The position numbers were made by a program, and so were the translations under genes. A stretch of DNA of 64,000 nt from Mytilus trossulus. Lineage: Eukaryota > Mollusca > Bivalvia > Mytilida > Mytilidae. The stretch is taken from positions 70,281,999 through 70,345,998 of the forward strand of contig NC_086382.1 of NCBI RefSeq assembly GCF_036588685.1. The letters are read 5' to 3'. This document shows positions 39,518-49,502 of the stretch, piece by piece. The notes beneath the pieces were generated by a model. It made no database searches. It saw only the letters and a list, made by a program, of their open reading frames with translations, and had not been told where the DNA came from. Position 1 is the first letter of the stretch. Each line of letters starts with the position of its first letter.

Positions 39518-41877
39518 TTGCCAAAATATTTGAAATCCAAAGCTTATATAAAAGATGAAGAGCTATAATCCAAAAGGTCCAAAAAGTATAGCCAAATCCG
39601 TGAAAGGAATCAGAGCTTTGCACGAGGGAGATACATTCCTTAATTTATAATAATTTCTATCATTTTGTTACAGCAAATTTTAATAACACAACAAATCCGT
39701 ATTTTCATGCCAGTACCGAAGTACTGGCTACTGGGCTGGTGATACCCTCGGGGACTAATAGTCCACCAGCAGAGGCATCGACCCAGTGGTAGTAATAAGA
39801 TTAACGGTACCAATTTTCTTGCACCAGATGCTTATTTATGCTACTCGAACCACCTAGTACCCGACCACGTGGCCAGTAACCTTTCTACAGGATTGAAAAT
39901 AGCTTTAGATAAGAAAGAAACTGTATATGTACTTTGTAGAATGTCAAGACTGTTCATATAATAAGACACAGTATCATAAACGCATGACTTAGTTCTCTAT
40001 GCAAAAGGTGCATTCAAGTATCTGATAAAGGTAACTTGTTGGTTATTGATACGAATAACTTTAGTAAATTGGCTCATATAAAAGTAGATTAACGCCCAAA
40101 ATATTCAGAGTATTGCCTCATAAGAAAATATAAATTGACAAAATATGAATGTATAATATCAAAATCTTTTCCATGAAATATTGTTTAACCTGTTCTTTCA
40201 TTGCTTTGAATGCTGTCTGCTGTGGAGCTGTATAAAATGACCAATCAACATCTGTTTGCTGAAGAAGGGGTGCTGCTAGGGGAATAGGAATGTAATCGTG
40301 TTCTAATTCAGATCCTCCTGCTTCTACCAATAGCGCGGTTACATCTTTGTCTTCTGATAATCTGTTAGCAATAACTAACCCAGCTGAACCTGCTCCGACT
40401 GTGAAACAATTTTGTAAAAATATAAAATGACTGAAAATAAAAAGTTAGACATATTCATATCAATAAGAAATGCAATAACTAGAAAGTGATAGAATAAATA
40501 ATGGTGTTCTCCCCATCTAGTTACCTTACTTTGAATCAATAAATGATGTTTGTCGTAATCTTTGTTATTCTATACTTAGCTAACGGGTTAAATGATAATT
40601 TGACTCTAGTGTTGATTAGAAACTACAGAAAATGAGATCGACTGTCAACGTGGATATCCGTGTTTCTCATTTAAGTTTTAAACCATGCAAGCAATAATCA
40701 TATGCAATTTCCGTACGGCCTTCCATTATTAGCAAAACCAATATCTCAAAAATATAAAACATGCCTTGACATAACAATTGTTAGATTAAAATTAGTTGAT
40801 AAGGCTACATGCACCTATCACATCGCCATAAGTGCATGCAATCCCAAATAGACTTAAGACACAAAGGACTGATTTGAGAGTACATGCAGTTACTTTAAGT
40901 TATTTTAATGCCGTCACTATAAATAAAGTAGTATACCGCTGTTCGAAAGTCATAATATAAAATATCATATATTGAAGACTAACATATTAATCATTGCGCA
41001 TTCAATGAATTTATTGAATGACGTCTTTAAATGTCAGACAAAGACATTCTTGTACAATGCCAAAGTTATGTATCGACCGGTTTTTTGGGCAGCAAATGTT
41101 CATATACACGTAGCTGTATAGCTGTAATATTAAGTTAAATATCAGTTTATGGATAACAAAAAATATTGCTGATACTAATGTATGATAAATAGTATTACAA
41201 TGTTAAATTCATAATCTTCTAGAACAAGTTGATTTTAAAGATGAATTCATGTGATTTTCAGGAAACTTCTATTTACCCGTCCTTGATTGTTGTTTTGAAC
41301 ACATGAATGCTGGGTATTCCCCGTCGCCATGATATCGAACATTTGATATTCCTTCTGTTTTATTATGATGTTAATTCATATCTTATTTGATTTATGTATA
41401 AGAAGAAATAATATCATTGTGAACAATGGGATAGACCTTAAAAGAATATCTCCAACTGTGCATGTCCTTTGCACACAGCAAGGAATTATAAGGGTTTACT
41501 TTATACGTGCAATATCAATTACTCTGATCAATCGCAATAATTGCATATACCATGTACCTTTAATGAAAACGTATATTAGTTTCATTAAGTATAATGTTAA
41601 AATTATACAAAGCTTGCGTTTGTGTTCTAAACCACGGAATACACAATGATAAATAAAAACTGCTAGTAAAGTTTGTAAACCAAGCTACTACATCACCCAC
41701 ATCAGTCAAAGTAACGTGTAAACAACAACCGGTATTGACAATAGTTGATTTCTTACCAATTATATAATCATATGAAAAATTTAATTTCACGTGTAGAAAA
41801 ATATCCGGATCTGTTCTCTGTCTAAATAATGACGCCAATATTAAACCAAGACACACAACTATTACTTTGAAAAGCAT

Positions 41878-43037
41878 TGTAAATTGCGGTTAGTGTCCTA
41901 ATTCTTGTAAAACACACATATTTATACACACTAAAATGAGTGCTGAAAATGTTTCAGTTGAATGCATTTCTAAATTTAAATATCAACCGTGATTTATCAC
42001 AATTTCGTCTACTGTCTGTCAAATAGCACTAGTTATGGGTGTTATGTAACGTATATATGTGACAATTTGCAATCCGAAGAGAGGAAGAGAGGAAGATAAA
42101 AATATGAGGATAAATATTTTGTAAAAATAATATATTCGGTCAATATTTTTTAACGATAAGCATTTATTATACACATAGAAAATAACATATTTCAAATATC
42201 GAACAATTTCGCATTTAAAATTTAGATTGCTAATGCATTATATTTTATTGTTTAAAACATAATACGAAACATTGGAAAAAAGAAAAATAACAAAAATACT
42301 GAACTCGGGGGGATATCAAATCGGAAAAACCCTAACCACAAGGCAAAATAAATCAAACGACAAAACACATTAAACCTGGTTTTATAGCGCTAAACCTCTC
42401 ACTTTGTAACGACTTTTGAGTTGATAACAGAGTTTCTATATCCAAAGATTCAGAAAAGCAATGAATAAATTTTTGCATTTGATGTTACAGTAGACAAATT
42501 TTGACCAAACGCTGTCTCTATTTACATCATTTTTATTAGAAAATGTCATTCAAAAGGGGTAACAATTCAGATAAATAGTTACCATACATATAGAAGAAAC
42601 TATCCCCGACGTTCAATACATAACTGAAATGAACAGAAGCTAATAGGGACACGTGTTGTATATTTTGCTGAACAATGTTGATCCTATATTTGAGCTAGTT
42701 ATGTGTTTTGGTTTCAACTTAAAAACAGGAATAGGAAAACAGATATCAAAAAACAAAAAAACTCTTAGAAAATTAAAAATGAAAAGTCCCTTATTTAAAA
42801 GTAAAATTGATAGCTCAACCACATAGCCCGTTGAAAACAGTTACATAAAATTCACAATTTCTTCATTTAAAACTAATGGACTCAATTTAATATTAAACCA
42901 CTTTGTCAGCACAAATAAAAATTTATCAATTGATGTGCCGAATGGTAATATAATGTTTCAATTTAATGTTTTAAGATATCGATACCTGTATAAGATATGC
43001 AAATGTTGGGTTTTTGAACCTGACCCGTGTTACTACA
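41878..43037. other. Intergenic region between divergent GMC-1 and lectin C
   Basis: The two genes start about 1.2 kb apart on opposite strands. I see an R3 fragment at 42290-42440 and, close to lectin C, the conserved block at 42962-42985 and TATAAGA at 42989-42995. No exon is visible. Confidence 0.5.
42962..42985 (+). promoter_or_regulatory. Conserved upstream block of lectin C
   Basis: It matches the block before lectin B and is followed by a TATA-like TATAAGA and an octamer-like ATGCAAAT, 30-50 bp before the start codon. The role is inferred from position and conservation only. Confidence 0.35.
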
Positions 43038-45197
43038 ATGGTCGTTTATTGCTGGATAATAGCTATTTGGTTACTGGAAATTTCTGTCATAGGTAAAATT
43101 AGCTTTATTATCCTTTTTTATTTTAAATGCATTAAAACATTGTTATTTTTTAATCTGTGGTAAATTTATTATTATCAATTTAAATCATCAGCTGTTCCCA
43201 ACCATAAAGGAATACATTGTAAATTAGACGTACCAAAATTATAATGGTTCTACGGAATTCAAGCTATGATACGTCACAAGAGAACAAAATATTTTTATGA
43301 CATTTTTAAATAATGAATCCTTTATTCAATTAGGTTATTAACACATGTTTCATTTTTATTCTCAAACCTCTCTAAAACTTATATAAAACGTCAATAAAAT
43401 ACTATTTATATACTGATATTCTATTACAGACGGCCATAATGACCATATGTGGGTGAAGTATCGAAACAAGGACTTTATGCTAGTCCATCAAAAAATGACA
43501 TGGATGGAAGCTCATGTACCTTATTATACTTTATATATTGTCTCAGTTAATAAAGATATTGGCAATATGATTGGCAAACTAAAATCAATTATTATTCACG
43601 TCCCAACTATGCGGCGGGATCTGCCTACCCTTCTGGAACACTTACAATTAGCATAATTGTTTGTTTTAAAGGGGGTGCATTTACATTATATTGTTGCTCT
43701 TTGATATTTTGTAATTTGTCAATGTTTATTTTGTTTTTTATTTTATAACAAACTGGGCATATTTTGTGTCATCACAACCAACAGGCGATATTTTCAGAAA
43801 TAATCCTTCTAAATCATTTGGATCTATGTGCTTTGCTTAGAAAGAAAGACATTAAGCGCACTTATACACAAGAGAAATATCATCGATTCACTGCTATTTT
43901 GTGACGATAATATATATTGCGAGCTAACAGAAATTTTAAAAAAACACGACATCTCTGAATGTGCATTAATTAATCTGGATCTCAATCAGAAGAGGTTTTC
44001 ACCCACATAAAGCGTTTCTTCCTTAATTTTTTATTTTGTTGTTTAAATATTTGGTTTCGGTAACCTGGCTTCTTAACTTAATAATATTTATGAGTAGCAT
44101 ATCATATCGATACGTGTCTACGGTTGATGGTCTTGAATTTGCATTAAGTCATCTAATAGGTGGTCGGAGCGTTTGATGGTAATTATCTCGCAGATAACAA
44201 CAAATGGCAGCTTTTGATTGGCTGATTTAACAAATATAATACAAATCAAGACTAACAAACGCAAGATTTGGGATTTTTACATATTAATTCATGACCTATA
44301 TTCTTATATCAGGCTGCATCAATACAAAACTACATCACCTTAATTATATATATATATAAAGATAACGACGTTTTGCCGAACACAGACGTTTTATACTGAG
44401 TTAACCTTAATTACATTTTACATTCAGAAACATGTGTTTAAATTTGTTAGGGCAACATTTGCCAAACTAGGTCTTTTTATCTGAAAAGCGAATGCAGGTT
44501 TATAATCATGTTTTGTTACTTTATTGAAACTCCCTTTTTTTAGTTGTCTCTCTTGCATCGGATCATCTGTGTATTCCGACTTTAAAATAGTTAAAAATCA
44601 ATTTATATTTGAACAGTTCACTATATTTCTTATTTTTGTACTTCTTTTTTTTATCTTATCTACTCCATGTACAGTATACAATAACAGAGTTTGGTTGGGT
44701 GGCACAGACATGTTTGCTGAAGGAAGATGGGTTTGGATAGAAAATTTGGAATCCATTTCATATAACCACTGGTCTATAAATCATCGTGAACCAAATGGAG
44801 GAGCAAGAGAGAATTGTTTGCTTTGGATTAACCGAAAAGGATATTTTTGGCATGATATTGCCTGCAAGGATGACAACAAATTTATTTGCCAGCGGTAGGT
44901 ACTTCCATAATCTTTCAACGTATCTTTCTGTAACTTTGTAAAAGAGGAGGCTTTTTTTTGTTATTATTTGATCAGTTTTTAATCTTTTAAATAACATTCA
45001 TCATATCTGATTAACAAAGTCAGTTAATAGATTTGAAAATTCCACTTTCTCAGATACAGCTTTCACACATATGAAAAGGAAAACATATCGATATCAATAA
45101 ATATTTTGACAGAATACTTATTTGAATATTGTGTTGTTTTTTCAGGAATAGAAAAGAAAAAACAGTGTTAAAAGATTCTTACACAAGATTCAAATAA
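43038..45197 (+). pseudogene. C-type lectin copy C, exon 3 missing
   Basis: Exon 1 (43038-43092) is an intact signal peptide, exon 2 (43430-43515) matches the other copies, exon 4 (44675-44894) is 220 bp as in A and B, and the last exon (45146-45197) is longer (17 codons with stop). Exon 4 keeps WLGGTD, a true EPN in HREPNGG, and FWHDIAC, so its Ca2+-site motifs are closer to a mannose-type lectin than those of A or B. No counterpart of the 82-bp exon 3 (LGG-LATVSNSD) is found between 43516 and 44674. Joining exon 2 (phase 0) to exon 4 (phase 1) shifts the frame and stops soon after. The exon-2 donor is also changed from CAG/GT to CAT/GT. The copy is probably a pseudogene unless a diverged exon 3 escaped me. 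Confidence 0.7.
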
Positions 45198-46974
45198 AAT
45201 ATAGCATTGTTTTGGTTTATTGTTTTAGTATTATTGTGCTTCTTAAATGTCAGCAATGTCAGCAGTTCCCTTACTACAAAACTCTGTAGATCGACGGTCA
45301 CAATAAACTACTTCTATTACGCTGAAAATTCGGTTATCTTCAACAAAACGTGGAATATCATTTTTCTTAACCTTTCAAGAGAGTTTGTGCATATTCCACC
45401 GTATGAAATACTAGTTATGTTGCTTGCACTTTAACTTTGTATGATTACTGAAATATCAAAACAATTAATGTCAAGGAAGCCTCTCATTGCTTGAAAAAAT
45501 AGACAGACAATACAGACTTGGATATTTCAAATTATTTTACACGAGGGAATGGTGCACAGTAGTTGTTGTTTGTTTGTGTAATTCATACGTGTTTCTCGTA
45601 TCTCGTTTTTTAGTATAGATTAGACCGTTGGTTTTCCCGTTTGAATGGTTTTACACTAGTTATATTGGGTCCCTTTATAAATTGCTGTTCGGTGTGAGCC
45701 AAGGCTCCGTGTTGAAGGCCTTACATTGACCTATAAGTTGTCTGATTGGCATACACACCACATCTTCCTATATCTAATCAGTATCGATAATAAGCTTGAA
45801 ATTAAGACCTAAAATATTGTAACTGTAAACCTGATTCCTTTAAACAAAAATCCGAAAATTAAGTCGGCTAACAAATGACACAATATTTTTGTTCAATCTA
45901 AGAAAGACATTATATTGGCCTTCGACATAATAGCGATACTTGGTTCGTCATCTGCTGTTTATCTTGATAATCTGGATAAACATTAAAATATAAATTCGCC
46001 AACAAAAACAATAGAAGAAGTATAATACTCTATTCATGATAAGATTCAATGCTTAAAGATAAACTTAAATAATACAGCTAGCTAAATCATAGAAAGTTAT
46101 CAATTTTTTTTTTAAACAAAAGCTTTAAAGTTTAGACAGAAAGTCCTCAACAGTTTAGACATTTCACATTTTGCTTCATAAGTCGATATGTATGCACAAT
46201 GTAGAGAACATAACTAAATTTAAACAAAAACTTATATCTTTATCTAGAATGATAAACGAGAAAGTTTAAGGTAGATCGGGTTTCCTAATTATAATCCATA
46301 AAACTTTTAATAATTTGTCATAATATAGTTAATGTCAGGGTTTTTTAACAATAATAAAAAGATTGGGTCACGGGGCTTTTTTCACGCTACGGGTTGTGCA
46401 AAATTGATAGATTTTGTAAAGATTGTACAAGGAAAAACCAATTTTCTGCCATAAATCAATGGAATTTGAGATAAAATATGAGAAGATAGCTTAAATATTA
46501 TGCATTCAGATAAGAGAATGGAGAGTTACAATTTTAGCATTTTAGTTAAATTTTAGACGGTTTTCGTCTTATATTAAAGTGGCCAAATTCGTGTTCATTC
46601 TTAATATTGAAACGTAAGTTGTATTTGGTGATAGATAAAGGCACAATGTATACCGCTGTTCAAAACTCATAAATCCAAGGACAAAAACAAAATCGGGGTA
46701 ACAAACTAAAACAGAGGAAATCGCATTAAATATAATAGGAGAACAACGACACTAAATTAAAATGTAATACACACAGAAACGGATTAAGCATAAGACAAAA
46801 TCCTATGAGAATAAAAAATATAACATCAAAACCAATTATATGAATTTGGGATAGATAAGTACCGTGACAGGTCTTATAGTAATGTGTATTCAAACTCAAA
46901 AATAAGAGAAAACAAACGACACAACGGAAACACAACGTTAAAATGTAACACACACAAAAACGGACGATAATATA
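45198..46974. other. No gene recognised; dispersed repeats
   Basis: A repeat at 45620-45770 (GTTTGAATGGTTTTACACTA, TTGCTGTTCGGTG) recurs at 61440-61610. Two related blocks at 46730-46790 and 46905-46970 share CGACAC, AATGTAA and ACACACA segments. No exon is visible. Confidence 0.5.
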
Positions 46975-47002
46975 AAAAGTTAGGTACCATGATTATAATT
47001 AA

Positions 47003-47051
47003 GTACGCCAGACTCGCGTTTCGTCTACATAAGACTCATCAGTGACGCTCA
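47003..47051 (-). ncRNA. Hammerhead ribozyme, type I (dispersed, copy 1)
   Basis: The minus strand reads UGAGCGUCA, core CUGAUGA, stem II GUCU-UAUGU-AGAC, GAAA, then a weakened stem III (ACGCGAGU) and cleavage after GUC. All core bases are present; stem III keeps only two outer pairs. Confidence 0.85.
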
Positions 47052-47357
47052 TATCAAAATATTTATAAAGCCAAAAATTTACAAAGTTGAAGAGCATTGC
47101 GAATTCAAAATTCCAAAAAGTGGTGCCAAATACTGCTAAGGTAATATGTGCCTGGGATGAGAAAATCCTTAGTTTTTCAAAACATTCAATTTTTTGTAAA
47201 CAGGAAATTTATACAAATGACCACGTTATTGATATTCATGTCAACACCGAAGTGTTGACTAATGGGCTGGTGATACCCTCGGGTACTAAACGTGCACCAG
47301 GAGTGGCATCGACCTAGTGGTGTAAAAAGTTATCAAAGGTACCAGGATTATAATTTA

Positions 47358-47406
47358 GTACGCCAGACGCGCGTTTCGTCTACATAAGACTCATCAGTGA
47401 CGCTCA
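47358..47406 (-). ncRNA. Hammerhead ribozyme, type I (dispersed, copy 2)
   Basis: Core CUGAUGA, GUCU/AGAC stem II, GAAA and stem III ACG/CGU with a two-base loop are all intact, with GUC at the cleavage site and a pairable stem I (GCGUCA with UGGCGU). This is the best canonical copy in the window. Confidence 0.9.
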
Positions 47407-47430
47407 TATCAAAATATTATTAGATATATT

Positions 47431-49502
47431 AGATGCAAAATACGGCTAAGTTAATCACTTCAGTTCAGTTTCTTGTATATTCCTCCATTAATTGTGGATC
47501 ACTACCCAAAGGGTATAGTTTGAGCAACTATGTACACCTTAAAACATAGGGAAACAAATAATTATATACAGATGACTGAATTTGGTTATAATGATCACTA
47601 AATAATAGATATCATAATTAATTCATAAGATTGTCATCATAAAGTTTTAAAAAATATATAATAATTCATATGTGCTGGGGTGTAAGAAAATGTTAAGAAA
47701 CAACTGCATATATTTACAAATAAGAATTAAAATGGTCAAAAATTAAAATTACTAGTTGAGAGTGCTATACATACATCGGGAATAATAAATGTTATATCTG
47801 TGCCTGGGGTGAGAAAATCCTTTTTTTTTTATTTTTTGAAAAATTCAAACAGGAAATTTATAAAAATGTAACAATGGAAATATTCCTGACTTGGAACAGG
47901 ATATTTTTAAAGGAAAAAATGGTGGGTTGAACCTGGTTTTGTGGCATGCCACACCTCCCTTTTTTATGGCCACGTGAAAAATAACATTAAAATAATAACA
48001 CAACATTATAGGACTACAATATAAATAAATAGGAGAAACACACGAATAATAGCTAGCAAAAGGCAACAAGTTTAAAATTTTAAAACGCCAGAAGTGCATA
48101 TTGTCCACTTACTAGTGACGCTCGTTTGAAAGCCGAAACATATATAAAGGTTGAGGATCAAAAAAACATCAGAAAAGTGACATTTTGGGGCATATTTGAT
48201 ATTTTTTCATATCTAAGCTAAAATCAAAGCGTTTTTAATGAGTAAGCAGTTAAACTCTTTCACATAATCTTATTGAATCAGCTGAAAAAGACACTTAAGT
48301 GTTAAAAAAGTTTCCCTAAATATTTCGTCAGATGAACTTGAAATTTGAGGCCATAATCGGCCCTTACCGGACCTACTCCTTCAATCAAAAGCTTTAACTA
48401 GAAACGAAACAGACGGACGAACGAACGTACGGACGGGCGGATGGACGGAAAAACAGCCGAACAAAAAGACCAGAAAACACAATGCCAATAAATGGGGCAT
48501 AAACATGCATTAACTTATTGCATTTTGATGAAAACTGAAAACTCTAGGGTACCATTGAAAAGCTGATTGGCGAAAGTATGCTAACAAGATAAGTAGAGGA
48601 AACATATTTGTCAAATTCAGTTCCAGTTGATGCCGTATGTCTCTGGTAGAGATGTTAGAAATCAGATCAAATGGGTTCTGTTTTTGGCTCTCGAAATCAT
48701 ATATCAAGTCCCGTCAAAACCACAGTAACATAATTAATTAACATTTATGGGAATAATTTATGATTTTTTTTGAAGAAATAGTTCTTGGAAAGAAAGCAGA
48801 TCAGAATTTTGATATATACAACAACATTCGGCAATAATCAATAATGTGTCGATCTCAGGGGGATGACAATTCTACTTCCAAGTCACAATTTGTAAAAATA
48901 AACCATTTTAGGTACTTACTATTAAAAGTACAGTCTGCGAAAGCAAACATCAAGTTATGAAGGGCCCCAATTTACTACACTGCATAAAACCATTCAAACG
49001 GGTAATATAAAGATCTAATCTATATAAAAATTTAAAAAAAAAAAGAGAAACACGTATGAACCACATTAACAAACGACAAACACTGACTATCAGGTTTCCT
49101 GACTCAGGATAGATGCGAACAAAATCAGCGGGTTTAAATCTTTAAACAGGTACCAACCTTCACCCTTACCTGAAAAAATAGTGTAGCATCACAACATAGA
49201 AAGACGTTTCACTTTGTTATTTAATTATTTGAATCGTCCTTTTTATTTAGAGATCTGAATCATTGTTATTGTGTACATGATAAACAATATTGGGTTAGAT
49301 TACAACACAACTTTATTTTCGACAGCTTTTCATAGTCATGCAGGTAAATGTATGTCTTACGATTAAATGAAGAAAATACTTGGGATAGATAAGTATATGC
49401 TGACGTTTTTTCTAATTAGAGCGGTATTGTTAATTTCATACACTCCAAAACCTATCAGTTTTGTATAAATTGATGTCAATTTATATCTGTTTTAATCGTC
49501 TT
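47431..49502. other. No gene recognised; 3' flank of GMC-2
   Basis: The stretch holds an R3 fragment at 47870-47990 and a decayed hammerhead-family fragment at about 48080-48160 (core CUAGUAA). No exon is seen. Confidence 0.5.

Larger units (their letters stand above)
35943..39831 (-). repeat. 350-bp satellite array, 11 full units plus a stub, each with a hammerhead ribozyme
   Basis: Units start with TAATAAGATTAACGGTACC at 35943 and recur every 350 bp exactly up to 39793; a twelfth is cut off after 39 bp at 39831. Units differ at only a few positions (for example GTATAGCC versus GTATACCC), so homogenisation is recent. Each unit contains a type I hammerhead on the minus strand, the hairpin GCCAGTAC-CGAA-GTACTGGC and the block GGGCTGGTGATACCCTCGGG. 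The 67- and 72-codon minus frames in each unit are side effects of the repeat. At 39832 the sequence changes directly into GMC-1 exon 3. The array reads in the same direction as GMC-1. Confidence 0.97.
34381..41877 (-). pseudogene. GMC oxidoreductase gene 1, broken (most of exon 3 through exon 9 missing)
   Basis: Five pieces match GMC-2 with the same phases: exon 1 (41757-41877), exon 2 (40190-40398, 209 bp as in GMC-2), the start of exon 3 (39832-39884), then equivalents of exon 10 (35241-35466, 226 bp) and exon 11 (34381-34552, 172 bp, stop TAG). Exon 1 is a signal peptide leading to YDYII; exon 2 begins VGAGSAG, the FAD dinucleotide-binding loop. Exon 10 holds the active-site region AYHPTCTCRIG, and exon 11 holds [19 protein letters not shown]. 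Exon 3 stops after GRVLGGSSSIN, and exons 4-9 are absent. In their place lies a 350-bp satellite array. Exon 2 here has a normal ACAG acceptor, unlike GMC-2. No functional FAD enzyme can be made, but the 5' end could still be transcribed. Confidence 0.85.
46975..47430 (-). mobile_element. Retrozyme-like element with two intact hammerheads
   Basis: It carries one full unit between two hammerhead cleavage positions (47010/47011 and 47365/47366, 355 bp apart) plus flanking parts of neighbouring units. The interior has the GTCAACAC-CGAA-GTGTTGAC hairpin and GGGCTGGTGATACCCTCGGG. This arrangement is what a self-cleaving transcript needs to release a unit-length RNA. Confidence 0.8.

Noticed and set aside
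36140..39623. Repeated 67- and 72-codon minus-strand open frames in each satellite unit, resembling a tandem small-protein family
   Set aside because: They are identical by repetition, overlap each other in different frames, and are explained by the 350-bp unit; conservation follows RNA structure, not codons.
35943..39831. CRISPR-like array
   Set aside because: The units are long, directly adjacent and without unique spacers, and the genome is clearly eukaryotic.
43447..43656. Lectin C exon 2 extended as a 69-codon open frame
   Set aside because: The extension past 43515 has no lectin-domain residues; the exon ends at the same point as in the paralogues.
44524..44898. 124-codon frame as a lectin starting at 44524
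   Set aside because: The first part is intron sequence; the acceptor ACAG at 44671-44674 matches those of A and B.
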